In this document: piece by piece, positions 26,457 to 35,740 of the stretch
Position numbering within the stretch: position 1 is the stretch's first letter
Layout of the letters: every line of letters starts with the position of its first letter
Assembly: GCF_009455685.1 (NCBI RefSeq)
Contig: NZ_QPES01000001.1
Span: forward strand, 434,001 to 498,000
Origin: Paraburkholderia hayleyella
GTDB lineage: Bacteria > Pseudomonadota > Gammaproteobacteria > Burkholderiales > Burkholderiaceae
DNA length: 64,000 bases
Direction: 5' to 3'
Made by a program: the position numbers and the translations under genes
The notes under the pieces: generated by a model
Database searches by the model: none
Told to the model about the DNA's origin: nothing
What the model saw: the letters and a program-made list of their open reading frames with translations, nothing else

Positions 26457-29400
26457 ATGGATAGCGTGACTGCAGACTTGTCCTACGGACGCCAGATTGC
26501 TGTGGTTCCGGTGAACCTGATTCAACCCGCAGATGTCGCGCTGAGTGTCAGTGCATTTGACAAATGGCTGATGGAGATCAGCGATGGCGTGATCACCCTG
26601 GAGCGGATCCGGAATGTCGCGGGGGCCATGCCGGTCCTGGGCAATATCCTGGCACTGGCGGACGTGTTCGAAGACATCGTTACGCTGAGGAAGGCTGATG
26701 CTCCTCACATGTTCGACTGGGTAAGCCTTGGCATCAACCTCATTGGCGTGGTGCCGTTGCCAGGGACAGCAGCGGCCCGCGTCAGCCTGCGCCCCACATT
26801 GCAGCTGGTGCGCCAGGAGCTGCGCCAGAATGGCAGGCAGCTCATTGGCGAGGCGCTCATTACGCTGCTGGCCAGCAACCTCAACGCCACCATCAAGGGC
26901 GAACTGGAAGATTTCGTCAGCCAGGCCCAGGCAGAACTGCCCGGGTTCATTGAAGAGGCTGCGAAGTTTGGTGAAAGGCTCATCATCGACCTGGCCGATG
27001 GCATCGACAACCTCGTCCTGGGCCAGCTCGACGCATCGGGCGATTTCAGGGAAGCTGACAAGCAGGTCTTCGAGGCCACCGGCAAACTCTGGCGCGACCC
27101 GGGCGGCGTCTTCTCCAATATCTACGGAGCGGCCACCAGTTTTTACGCGGGGGTTGCCAAAAAAGGCGCCAACAAGGCTGCCGGGTTCATTCCAGAAAAT
27201 ATAGGCAAACTGGTACTGTCTCACACGGCAGATCTGCGCAGATTTTCTCCGAAACTCGGACAGCAGATCCGGAACCTGAGCGATGCCAACATGGAACAGA
27301 GCATCGGCTGGATTATCCAGGGCCTGTCTGTTGCCCTTGCCGCTCGCAGCAGCGCTGGCCACAAGCATGGCGCCAACGTCAGGCACGACACGACCAGCGC
27401 CAGCCACAACAGCCGCCCAGGACAACCTGTTGAACCACGCTCCGCTGAAGGCAAGGCGAAGCACGACCCCAATCCGCAGAGAAGCGGAGTCTGCCCGGCC
27501 ACCTGCAACAGCATCAGCTTTGCCATGGGCAGCGAGATACTCCCGCATACCGACTTTATCCTGCCGGGTCCGTTTCCCATCGAGTGGACGCGCACCTACC
27601 GCTCCAGTCTGGAGGCCTACGATGAGGCCGAATTCGGCGCGCGCTGGATTACCCCATTCACGACGCGCTTCGACCTGCACGGCGATGGCATCCGTTTTCA
27701 TGCCGCCGATGGGCGCAGCTTCGACTATCCGCTGCCCAGGGTCGGTGAGCTGCATGATGACCGTATTGAAGGTCTCACCCTGGTGCGCGTGAGCGAGCAC
27801 AGCCTGGTTCTCTGCCGTGGCCATGAGCGCCGCGAAACCTACGAACGTCACGGCGGGCGTTTCCTGCTGGTGCGTATCGGGCTGCGCGGGGGAGCCGGCC
27901 TGCTGCTGGGCTACGAACACCGTACCGGTGAGCGTGTTGTGCTTTCTGACCTGATCACCTATCAGGACGATCCCAGCCAGGCGCACCTGCACCTGGGCAC
28001 CGACATTGACACCCATGGCCGCATCACGGGCCTGTGGCTGATGGGCGAGGACGCCCCGCAGCGCCGCCTGAGCCTGTACCGCTACGACGAAGCGGGTGAC
28101 CTCACGCTGGCCCAGGATGAAAACGCTGCCATCTGGACCTACCAGTACCAGCAGCACCTGGTCACCCGCTACACCGACCGCACCGGGCGCGGCATGAACC
28201 TCGAATGGCAGGGCCAGGGTCCCGACGCCCGCGCCGTGCATGAGTGGGCCGATGACGGCAGCTTCGATACCCGTCTGGAGTGGGACGGGAACATCCGGCT
28301 GACCTGCGTCACCGATGCCCACGGCCAGCAAACCTGGCACTACTACGACCACCTGGGCTACACGTATCGCATCATTCATTCCGACAGGCGTCAGGAATGG
28401 TTCTTCCGGGACGAGGCGAAAAACATCATCCACCATATCCACACCGATGGCAGCGAAGACCGCTACGCCTACGATGAAAACAGCAACCTGCTGGAGCACA
28501 TCCGCGCGGACGGGACACGTGTTCACTATGCCTGGGATATGGCGGACCAGCTCATCAGGATCAGCGACGCCGAAGGCGGGCTCTGGCAGCGCGACTACGA
28601 CACCCGCGGCCGCCTGACCGGAACCGTCGATCCGCTGGGCAACCGGACCGGCTACACGTACAACCTGATGGGGATGCCGATCGCCATCACCGACGCCAGC
28701 GGCCGGCAAAAGCAGCTGGCGTACAACGCCAGCGGCCAGCTCACACGCTACGTGGACTGCTCCGGCAAGGCCAGCGAATGGGTCTACGACGCCCGTGGCC
28801 AGCTGATGCAGTTCACCGATGCCGCAGGCCAGGCCACCCGCTACCGCCACGAATCGGGCCAGCTGGTGGCCATCCTGTATCCGGACGGCAGCGCAGAGCA
28901 CTTCGAGCGCGATGCCGAAGGCCGGCTGCTGGCCCACGTGGATGCGCTAAAGCGGCGCACCGGGTGGCACTACACCGGGGCCGGGCTGCTGTCGAAACGC
29001 GTGGACCCGGCTGGCCAGAGCCTGCGCTACCAGTGGGACAGGCTGGGCCAGCTCACGGCGCTGCGCAACGAGAACGGGCGCGATGCAGAATTCACCTACG
29101 ATCCGGTGGGCCGCCTGCTGGCCGAAACGGGCTTCGATGGTGCCACCACGCGCTACGAATACGGGGACGCCACGGGCACGCTGGCGCGTGCCATCGAAGG
29201 CCAGCGCATCACCGCCTTTGCCTTTGACCCGATGGGACGGCTGACTGAGCGCCGTGCCGCGCTGCGAACTGGCGACACCGCGCCGCAGGAACAGGACTGG
29301 CAGGTCGAGCGCTTCGCCTACGATGGCAACGGTCATCTGGCACTGGCCAGCAACGCCGGCAGCCGGCTGCAATGGTTCCATGACGCGGCCGGCAACCTGG

Positions 29401-31139
29401 TGCGCGAGCACCAGCACTACCGCCAGCTGGGCAGGCCGCTGGTGGCGGTGTGGCAGCACGAGTACGACGTGCTGAACCAGCGCATCGCCACGCTGCGTCC
29501 GGACGGGCACCGGGTGAGCTGGCTGACCTATGGCAGCGGCCACCTGCTGGCGCTGCAGCTGGACGGGCACGAACTGGCCAGCTATGAGCGCGACGACCTG
29601 CACCGCGAGGTCGCGCGCCTGCAGGGCAACCGCCTGCTGCAGACGCAGCAGTGGGATGCGCTGGGGCGCCTGAGCGGGCAGGTGCTGGCGCGCGAGGCGC
29701 AACCAGGCAAACAGGGCCCGCCCGGACAGACGCCAGGCGGCGAGCGGCTGCTGGTGCGCCGCTACCGCTACGACGCCAGCGGCCAGCTCACGGACATCAA
29801 CGACACGCGCCGCGGCCAGCTGGCGTACCGCTACGACCCGGTGGGCCGCCTGCTGGAAGCGCAGAGCCGGCTGGGCCACGAGACCTTCGCCTTCGATCCG
29901 GCCAGCAACCTGGTCGACCCGCAAGCGCAGCGTGAGGCCGACCGCGAGCACCTGCCACGGCCGAAGGCGCTGGACAACCTGCTCAAACAGTACGCGGGCA
30001 CGCACTACCAGTACGACGCGCGAGGCAACCTGACCCAGCGCTGGCGCAACGGCGAGGCAAGCCGCTACACCTGGGACCTGTTCGACCGGCTCACGCACGC
30101 CGGGGACGCCCGCCTCGAAGTCAGCTACACCTACGATGCGCTGGGCCGCAGACTCTCGAAGCACAGCCAGGCGCACTACCAGGCGCGCCGCGAGGCGGGG
30201 CCGCACTGGAACCGCAGCGAGCGCGTGAAGCGCAACCGCGAACTGCAGTGCGGCTTCACGCTGTACGGCTGGGATGGCGACACGCTGGCGTGGGAGAGCC
30301 GGATTGCTGACGAAGATGGCCTGGGCGCGCGCACCACGCACTACGTGTACGAGCCGGGCCGCTTTGTGCCGGTGGCGCAGGCGGTGCGTGAGGAGGCGAT
30401 CGCGCTGCTCGATGAACCGGTGTACAGCGACTACTACCGGCAGGACGAAGACCCGCTGTGGCTGCCGCCGCCCCCGGCACCGCCCATCGACAGCCTGGCG
30501 TGGTACCAGTGCGATCACCTGGGTACGCCGCAGGAGCTGACCGATGAACGGAGCGAGATTGCGTGGGCGGCGGAATATCGCGCGTGGGGTGTGGCGAAGG
30601 AGGCGATACGGAAAGCGTCAGAGGGACGTGCTGAACTGCGCACACCGATCAGGTTCCAGGGGCAGTACCATGACCATGAAACCGGGCTGCATTATAACCG
30701 GCACAGGTATTACGATCCCAGCACCGGGCGGTTCATCAGTAAAGACCCGATCGGGCTGCAAGGCGGGCTGAACGCCTATCAATACGCGCCTAATCCGGTG
30801 CAGTGGATCGACCCGCTTGGGCTGACATGCAAATGTCCTTGCCCTGGCACTTTCTGGGCCGACAGGTCGCTACCTCGCGACAATCACGGCAATCCGGTGC
30901 CGGACGTTGACGCACCGCACACGCAATTGGGTAGGAAGGACGGACGTCGAGGTGCGTACAACCAGGCACGAGAATGGGGTTACGATGCAAACGAAAATCT
31001 TGTTCCCACACGCGATATAGATTTCACTGATCACGGCCGCCCCCAAAACCATCCGTGCCCCCATCAGCACAATTGGCTTCCCAATCCGACGGGAGGAACA
31101 CGACAGCACGGGCCCGCAGTCCCGATGGAGATGCCATGA
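26457..31139 (+). CDS. Full-length Rhs polymorphic toxin with type-24-like toxin tip
   Basis: 1560-residue Rhs protein. The N-terminal ~340 residues are the helical Burkholderia-type leader (no PAAR motif seen). DUF6531 starts near residue 348 (CPATCNSISFAMGSEI), then dozens of YD/RHS repeats form the cage. The core closes with GRFISKDPIGL and WIDPLGL near residue 1457. The last ~103 residues are the toxin: PHTQLGRKDGRRGAYNQARE, RDIDFTDHGRP and HPCPHQHNW. This pattern fits what I know as polymorphic toxin type 24. Mechanism is unproven. Such proteins are usually delivered by type VI secretion, but no VgrG lies here. The start uses ATG 26457 behind AAGGGGAG. The immunity gene overlaps the stop. 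Confidence 0.88.
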   Translation: MDSVTADLSYGRQIAVVPVNLIQPADVALSVSAFDKWLMEISDGVITLERIRNVAGAMPVLGNILALADVFEDIVTLRKADAPHMFDWVSLGINLIGVVPLPGTAAARVSLRPTLQLVRQELRQNGRQLIGEALITLLASNLNATIKGELEDFVSQAQAELPGFIEEAAKFGERLIIDLADGIDNLVLGQLDASGDFREADKQVFEATGKLWRDPGGVFSNIYGAATSFYAGVAKKGANKAAGFIPENIGKLVLSHTADLRRFSPKLGQQIRNLSDANMEQSIGWIIQGLSVALAARSSAGHKHGANVRHDTTSASHNSRPGQPVEPRSAEGKAKHDPNPQRSGVCPATCNSISFAMGSEILPHTDFILPGPFPIEWTRTYRSSLEAYDEAEFGARWITPFTTRFDLHGDGIRFHAADGRSFDYPLPRVGELHDDRIEGLTLVRVSEHSLVLCRGHERRETYERHGGRFLLVRIGLRGGAGLLLGYEHRTGERVVLSDLITYQDDPSQAHLHLGTDIDTHGRITGLWLMGEDAPQRRLSLYRYDEAGDLTLAQDENAAIWTYQYQQHLVTRYTDRTGRGMNLEWQGQGPDARAVHEWADDGSFDTRLEWDGNIRLTCVTDAHGQQTWHYYDHLGYTYRIIHSDRRQEWFFRDEAKNIIHHIHTDGSEDRYAYDENSNLLEHIRADGTRVHYAWDMADQLIRISDAEGGLWQRDYDTRGRLTGTVDPLGNRTGYTYNLMGMPIAITDASGRQKQLAYNASGQLTRYVDCSGKASEWVYDARGQLMQFTDAAGQATRYRHESGQLVAILYPDGSAEHFERDAEGRLLAHVDALKRRTGWHYTGAGLLSKRVDPAGQSLRYQWDRLGQLTALRNENGRDAEFTYDPVGRLLAETGFDGATTRYEYGDATGTLARAIEGQRITAFAFDPMGRLTERRAALRTGDTAPQEQDWQVERFAYDGNGHLALASNAGSRLQWFHDAAGNLVREHQHYRQLGRPLVAVWQHEYDVLNQRIATLRPDGHRVSWLTYGSGHLLALQLDGHELASYERDDLHREVARLQGNRLLQTQQWDALGRLSGQVLAREAQPGKQGPPGQTPGGERLLVRRYRYDASGQLTDINDTRRGQLAYRYDPVGRLLEAQSRLGHETFAFDPASNLVDPQAQREADREHLPRPKALDNLLKQYAGTHYQYDARGNLTQRWRNGEASRYTWDLFDRLTHAGDARLEVSYTYDALGRRLSKHSQAHYQARREAGPHWNRSERVKRNRELQCGFTLYGWDGDTLAWESRIADEDGLGARTTHYVYEPGRFVPVAQAVREEAIALLDEPVYSDYYRQDEDPLWLPPPPAPPIDSLAWYQCDHLGTPQELTDERSEIAWAAEYRAWGVAKEAIRKASEGRAELRTPIRFQGQYHDHETGLHYNRHRYYDPSTGRFISKDPIGLQGGLNAYQYAPNPVQWIDPLGLTCKCPCPGTFWADRSLPRDNHGNPVPDVDAPHTQLGRKDGRRGAYNQAREWGYDANENLVPTRDIDFTDHGRPQNHPCPHQHNWLPNPTGGTRQHGPAVPMEMP

Positions 31140-31561
31140 TGCAAATGCGCTCGTTTCCAATGAATCGGTCAGACGGCTCCAAGATCTCGCTCGAAGAACT
31201 ACTGACAGTCGTTCCCGGTAGTCAATGGACTTGGTATGTGCTTGATTTTTACGGGATCGGTTGTGCCCCAGGTGGCCAAACCATGGTCTCTTTTGAAGAA
31301 GAGGTACGTTCTTCAGAAAATGGTATCGCCATGACTTGGGCTGAGTTGAACGACTTTGCTCGTGCGTTGGATCAGACTATCGATTGTCAAATCGTTGCGG
31401 GCAGGCTTGAAAATCCGGTTTCCCGCGACCGGGTGGAAAGGAAGGATTTTCGCGGATATGAGATGGTGCTCGATGGATTTGATAGTACTGAATGGGCTGT
31501 TTGGGCGCACGATGCGAGCGTATCTGATCGAGTCGTAAGAGTGGCTTCGAAATTGGGATAG
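31136..31561 (+). CDS. Probable immunity protein for the first Rhs toxin
   Basis: 141 residues, beginning MMQMRSFPMNRSDGSK. The ATG overlaps the rhs stop (ATGA), the classical toxin-immunity arrangement, with GGAG upstream. It contains WTWYVLDFYGIG and WAELNDFARALDQTIDCQIVA, and is acidic in its second half. I do not recognise a named Imm family. Function rests on position: it should bind and block the toxin tip in the cytoplasm of the producing cell. AT content rises compared with the Rhs core, as is usual for immunity genes. Confidence 0.75.
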   Translation: MMQMRSFPMNRSDGSKISLEELLTVVPGSQWTWYVLDFYGIGCAPGGQTMVSFEEEVRSSENGIAMTWAELNDFARALDQTIDCQIVAGRLENPVSRDRVERKDFRGYEMVLDGFDSTEWAVWAHDASVSDRVVRVASKLG

Positions 31562-31734
31562 AAAGATGCACAAATTACAAAAAGTTCGGGATTGCGCTCG
31601 TGTCGCGGTATCGCGTCATCGGGAAATCGTGTCTAGGGAAAAATTACTGATGTGAGGAAGGCGGAAGGCTGAGCGCCTTTCTGGAGAAGGGATTGCGGCC
31701 GTCGGGATAGGCGTTTGCGTCTGGGGAAAAAGTC

Positions 31735-32130
31735 TATCAGTACGCGCCTAACCCGGTAGGCTGGATCGACCCGTTAGGGCTCGCTCGTTGCCCGTGCGAT
31801 CCGTGCTCAAAATACGACGTTGGCCAGTACGACGAGCTCAAGAGGCGTTCCGCTTCTGGTGACAATCTGGACATTCACCACGCTATGCAAAAGCATCCGG
31901 CCGCACAGGTTGTTGCTGGATACGATCCCAAGACTGGTCCGGCCATAGCTGTTCCCGCCAGTGAACATGAACAAATTCCGACGCGTAAGGGCGTCTATAC
32001 GGGAACGGCGAGAGATTTGTTAGCTAGCGACATCAGAGACCTGAGACAGCACACGGGTGCTTCTAACGAGTGCTTGCGACGACTCATCGCGCTCAACAAG
32101 GGAATGTACCCAAAGGCTTTTGAGAAATAG
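31735..32130 (+). pseudogene. Orphan Rhs C-terminal toxin cassette (no Rhs core)
   Basis: In frame from 31711, and homologous to Rhs from 31735 (YQYAPNPVGWIDPLGLARCPC), is a toxin tip detached from any cage. It includes SGDNLDIHHAMQKHPAAQ, PAIAVPASEHEQIPTRKG, TARDLLASDIRDLR and ends LNKGMYPKAFEK. The Asp-Ile-His-His stretch and later His suggest a His-metal nuclease, which is inference. It lacks a start codon and ribosome site before the PLGL motif, so it is a silent cassette that recombination within the PLGL region could attach to the full rhs gene. Confidence 0.75.
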
Positions 32131-32155
32131 TATTCACGTGAAAGGGGCTTCAGTC

Positions 32156-32509
32156 ATGAACGCAGAGCAATTCGTTGCTGCGATCCGGACGCATGTGCAG
32201 GAGCAGGCGGCAAATGATCTTGTGAGAACTTTTACTGCCCCTCCGGGGAGGCGACCCCGTGATCTGCTGATCAAGGTTTCGGAGTGGCGTGCTCAATTGC
32301 CGAGCGATGAACAACGTCTCCTAGACGCGGTGATCACGGAATCGGTGCGCGTTGCCTTGTTTGGTCTCTTTGCTGTAATCGACGGGTCAAGGGTCGTGGA
32401 CGAAAATGTTGATCGGTTCATTATTACTGCTGTAGGTTACGACGGAGCTAAAACGGAGCTTAATGAAGATACCGCCGTCGACCTTCACAGTGAGTTTGCG
32501 CCTGATTGA
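32156..32509 (+). CDS. Probable immunity protein of the orphan DIHH-type cassette
   Basis: 117 residues starting MNAEQFVAAIRTHVQEQ behind AAAGGGG, 25 bp after the orphan toxin stop. The middle (VRVALFGLFAVIDGSRVVDEN) is hydrophobic but short, and the end is acidic (LNEDTAVDLHSEFAPD). No named family is recognised. Its position directly downstream of a toxin tip supports an immunity role. It can still protect against siblings that carry the same toxin on an active Rhs. Confidence 0.65.
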   Translation: MNAEQFVAAIRTHVQEQAANDLVRTFTAPPGRRPRDLLIKVSEWRAQLPSDEQRLLDAVITESVRVALFGLFAVIDGSRVVDENVDRFIITAVGYDGAKTELNEDTAVDLHSEFAPD

Positions 32510-32542
32510 TGAGCGCATCCGAAGGGAGCAGTGAAGCAGCAG

Positions 32543-32569
32543 GGGCCGCGTAAGCGGCCCTTGTTGCTT
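32543..32569 (+). terminator. Terminator after the second immunity gene
   Basis: GGGCCGC (32543-32549) pairs with GCGGCCC (32554-32560) around a GTAA tetraloop, followed by TTGTTGCTT. It lies 33 bp after the immunity stop. Confidence 0.7.
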
Positions 32570-32608
32570 CTAGACGCTGAACTCCGGAAGTCGGCAACGT
32601 GCACTTCC

Positions 32609-32637
32609 GCGTTTCTCCCCCGCTCGGGGAGAAACGC
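32609..32637. repeat. Perfect 12-bp inverted repeat with 5-base loop
   Basis: GCGTTTCTCCCC (32609-32620) and its complement GGGGAGAAACGC (32626-32637) flank CGCTC. There is no T tract on either side, so it is not an ordinary terminator. It could be an element end or a protein-binding or folding site. Confidence 0.7.
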
Positions 32638-32906
32638 ATCGGCGGCCGTCAGGATGGGGGCGGCTAGAAAAGCCCCCTTGCCGCCTCGCGGCGCGCGTCG
32701 TCGTTGAGGTGCATTAGCTGAATTCCGACGATCGCGTGTTGCAGTCAGGTATCGGCCATGACGCGATGTTCGTCGTTCGTGTCGGCCGAGGTCGACGCCG
32801 ACAATTGCTGAATTGCGACGTTGGCCGTCGCGGCGTCGTCGGTCCCGTTTGCAGTAGAAAACTCGTGTTGGTCCAAAACGCACCACCCCCTTGAAGTAGC
32901 ACAGAC

Positions 32907-34991
32907 ATGATGCACGTACCAAACCGCGTGCGAAACGGTCGCTCAGCCAAGCGTGGCGCGGGTTTGAGGCGCACCATATTCTTCGATGGTGCCACCACGC
33001 GCTACGAATACGGGGACGCCACGGGCACGCTGGCGCGCGCCATCGAAGGCCAGCGCATCACCGCCTTTGCCTTTGACCCGATGGGACGGCTGACTGAGCG
33101 CCGCGCCGCGCTGCGAACTGGCGACACCCCGCCGCAGGAACAGGACTGGCAGGTCGAGCGCTTCGCCTACGATGGCAACGGTCATCTGGCACTGGCCAGC
33201 AACGCCGGCAGCCGGCTGCAATGGTTCCATGACGCGGCTGGCAACCTGGTGCGCGAGCACCAGCACTACCGCCAGCTGGGCAGGCCGCTGGTGGCGGTGT
33301 GGCAGCACGAGTACGACGTGCTGAACCAGCGCATCGCCACGCTGCGTCCGGACGGGCACCGGGTGAGCTGGCTGACCTATGGCAGCGGCCACCTGCTGGC
33401 GCTGCAGCTGGACGGGCACGAACTGGCCAGCTATGAGCGCGACGACCTGCACCGCGAGGTCGCGCGCCTGCAGGGCAACCGCCTGCTGCAGACGCAGCAG
33501 TGGGATGCGCTGGGGCGCCTGAGCGGGCAGGTGCTGGCGCGCGAGGCGCAACCAGGCAAACAGGGCCCGCCCGGACAGACGCCAGGCGGCGACCGGCTGC
33601 TGGTGCGCCGCTACCGCTACGACGCCAGCGGCCAGCTCACGGACATCAACGACACGCGCCGCGGCCAGCTGGCGTACCGCTACGACCCGGTGGGCCGCCT
33701 GCTGGAAGCGCAGAGCCGGCTGGGCCACGAGACCTTCGCCTTCGATCCAGCCAGCAACCTGGTCGACCCGCAAGCGCAACGCGAGACCGACCGCGAGCAC
33801 CTGCCACGGCCGAAGGCGCTGGACAACCTGCTCAAACAGTACGCGGGCACGCACTACCAGTACGACGCGCGAGGCAACCTGACCCAGCGCTGGCGCAACG
33901 GCGAGGCCTGCCGCTACACCTGGGACCTGTTCGACCGGCTCACGCACGCCGGGGACGGGCGTCTCGAAGTCAGCTACACCTACGATGCGCTGGGCCGCAG
34001 ACTCTCGAAGCACAGCCAGGCGCACTACCAGGCGCGCCGCGAGGCGGGGCCGCACTGGAACCGCAGTGAGCGGGTGAAGCGCAACCGCGAACTGCAGTGC
34101 GGCTTCACGCTGTACGGCTGGGATGGCGACACGCTGGCGTGGGAGAGCCGGATTGCTGACGAAGATAGTCTGGGCGCGCGCACCACGCACTACGTGTACG
34201 AGCCGGGCCGCTTTGTGCCGGTGGCGCAGGCGGTGCGTGAGGAGGCGATTGCGCTGCTCGATGAACCGGTGTACGGCGACTACTACCGGCAGGACGAAGA
34301 CCCGCTGTGGCTGCCGCCGCCCCCGGCACCGCCCATCGACAGCCTGGCGTGGTACCAGTGCGATCACCTGGGTACGCCGCAGGAGCTGACCGATGAAAAG
34401 GGCGAGATTGCGTGGGCGGCGGAATACCGCGCGTGGGGTGTGGCGAAGGAGGCGATACGGAAAGCGTCAGAGGGACGTGCTGAACTGCGCACACCGATCA
34501 GGTTCCAGGGGCAGTACCATGACCATGAGACCGGGCTGCATTACAACCGCTACCGGTATTACGATCCGGAGGTGGGGAGGTTTGTTGGCAAGGATCCTAT
34601 TGGGTATGCCGGTGGGCTCAATATGTATGCATATGCGCCGAATCCGGTTGGCTGGATCGATCCGCTTGGTTTAAGCGTGACAACTCCGGCGACAATCAGC
34701 GCGGCGGATATAACGGACAAAACGCGCACTGAGATTCGAGATCTCGCGAATCAAAGGGGACTCGTCGTGGCGAAGCAAGATGCTTCTGGTGCGCCGATAA
34801 AATGGAAATGTCCGTGTACAGGGAAAGAACGTCTCCGACTGGACCGTGGTCATATAGATCAGACAACAGGATTGCCCTACAACGATCCCAAAGCCGCTGT
34901 TGACCATGTGCATGCATATGACTCAACGGGGAAGGTAAAGGTTGTTTCGCCAGACGATGGCAATCCTCATTTCCCAACTACAGGTGAATAG
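32907..34991 (+). CDS. 5'-truncated rhs copy with GH-E-like nuclease tip
   Basis: 694-residue frame that joins the first rhs gene at its base 29132 (here 32981, FDGATTRYEYGD) and is almost identical to it for ~1.6 kb, then diverges after the core. The leader, DUF6531 and half of the cage are missing, replaced by 25 unrelated residues, so a functional delivered protein is unlikely. The tip after WIDPLGL reads SVTTPATISAAD, KWKCPCTGKERLRLDRGHI and ends GNPHFPTTGE. The Cys-Pro-Cys and Arg-Gly-His patterns suggest an HNH/EndoVII-type GH-E nuclease, with modest certainty. It is best seen as a silent donor cassette. Confidence 0.75.
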   Translation: MMHVPNRVRNGRSAKRGAGLRRTIFFDGATTRYEYGDATGTLARAIEGQRITAFAFDPMGRLTERRAALRTGDTPPQEQDWQVERFAYDGNGHLALASNAGSRLQWFHDAAGNLVREHQHYRQLGRPLVAVWQHEYDVLNQRIATLRPDGHRVSWLTYGSGHLLALQLDGHELASYERDDLHREVARLQGNRLLQTQQWDALGRLSGQVLAREAQPGKQGPPGQTPGGDRLLVRRYRYDASGQLTDINDTRRGQLAYRYDPVGRLLEAQSRLGHETFAFDPASNLVDPQAQRETDREHLPRPKALDNLLKQYAGTHYQYDARGNLTQRWRNGEACRYTWDLFDRLTHAGDGRLEVSYTYDALGRRLSKHSQAHYQARREAGPHWNRSERVKRNRELQCGFTLYGWDGDTLAWESRIADEDSLGARTTHYVYEPGRFVPVAQAVREEAIALLDEPVYGDYYRQDEDPLWLPPPPAPPIDSLAWYQCDHLGTPQELTDEKGEIAWAAEYRAWGVAKEAIRKASEGRAELRTPIRFQGQYHDHETGLHYNRYRYYDPEVGRFVGKDPIGYAGGLNMYAYAPNPVGWIDPLGLSVTTPATISAADITDKTRTEIRDLANQRGLVVAKQDASGAPIKWKCPCTGKERLRLDRGHIDQTTGLPYNDPKAAVDHVHAYDSTGKVKVVSPDDGNPHFPTTGE

Positions 34992-34993
34992 CA

Positions 34994-35176
34994 ATGCACG
35001 CCGGAAAAGAGAAAGATTACTTTGAATCAAGCGATGGAGCGCTTCGGATATGGATCGAGCAAGAGTCATCCATTCATATCAAAGCAGTGACAAAAGAAGG
35101 TGATCCAGTCGAATTGTCTGAGTCGGAGGCACTGGAGATAGCAGACGTGTTGAAGAACTTCGCAAGTCGAGTCTAG
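34994..35176 (+). CDS. Small probable immunity protein of the third cassette
   Basis: 60-residue acidic protein (MHAGKEKDYFESSDGALR, ending LEIADVLKNFASRV) starting two bases after the truncated rhs stop. Tight spacing behind a toxin tip argues for immunity. No family is recognised. If the tip is a nuclease, the acidic surface would fit a nucleic-acid mimic type inhibitor, which is speculation. Confidence 0.6.
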   Translation: MHAGKEKDYFESSDGALRIWIEQESSIHIKAVTKEGDPVELSESEALEIADVLKNFASRV

Positions 35177-35202
35177 TTATAAAAGGGGCCGCGATTATGA
35201 AC

Positions 35203-35740
35203 GGCACCCCGAAAGTTGGACGCCGATCCAATCTTTGGGGTGTTTTTTTGATCCGCTTGGGTTTCTTGAACAGCGATCAATGTTAGTGATCGAGCTGTCA
35301 GGAGCCTCCGACTTGCTGTTGGAGGCTGTATTTCCGGGCGAATTCGCCCGGTGTTAAATTGTTCAGAGCCATGTGAGGCCGAGTTTCATTGTAGTCTTGG
35401 CACCAAGTCTCGATCTCTCGTCTGGCCGTCTTCGGCGCGTAAGCGCTATCCGACCTCTGTGGCCAGGGCTTCTCGCGTAAAAACGTCGACAATGGTCAGC
35501 ACGCGCAAACGTGTACCGTTGGCCAGTTGATCGGCCACAAACCCCAGGCTCCACACTTCATTCGGACGCGTGGGCACGCAGCGCTCACGGCGCGAGACCA
35601 CCATCTTGCCCCGCCGGGGCAACTTGCTACGCAACTGCAGTTGCTCGTCGGCATAGAGCCGATAGACGCGATTGCGGCTGACCTGCTAGCCTTCGCGGCG
35701 TAACAACACATGGATGCGCCGATAACCATATCGGATTTGG
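35203..35740 (-). pseudogene. Degenerate IS407-like IS3-family element
   Basis: On the minus strand, pieces of an OrfB occur in different frames: YGYRRIHVLLRREG, a stop in place of Trp, QVSRNRVYRLYADEQLQL, then VWSLGFVADQLANGTRLR with the first catalytic Asp replaced by Gly, VDVFTREALATEV, and after an internal deletion YNETRPHMALNNLTPGEFAR. CCCCGAAAGTTGGACG near 35210 resembles the element end. The gene is dead. It separates two toxin cassettes and abuts a radC fragment. Confidence 0.8.

Larger units (their letters stand above)
32510..32906. other. Gene-poor spacer with two strong hairpins
   Basis: About 400 bp without a convincing gene. It holds the stem-loop at 32543-32560, the perfect 12-bp hairpin at 32609-32637, and a Gly/Arg-poor, CG-rich stretch from 32640 with many CGACG and GTCG words. 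ORFs on the minus strand here are low-complexity and look like shadows. It may be the remnant of an unrecognised mobile element. Confidence 0.5.

Noticed and set aside
26310..28937. 875-codon open frame on the minus strand opposite the rhs gene
   Set aside because: It is an antisense shadow created by the high-GC, repetitive codon pattern of rhs. The same shadow recurs at 28947-30518 and 32943-34367 opposite homologous rhs sequence and has no ribosome site or family match.
32485..32922. 145-codon minus-strand ORF in the spacer before the truncated rhs
   Set aside because: Arg-rich, low-complexity translation through two hairpins. It is likely chance.
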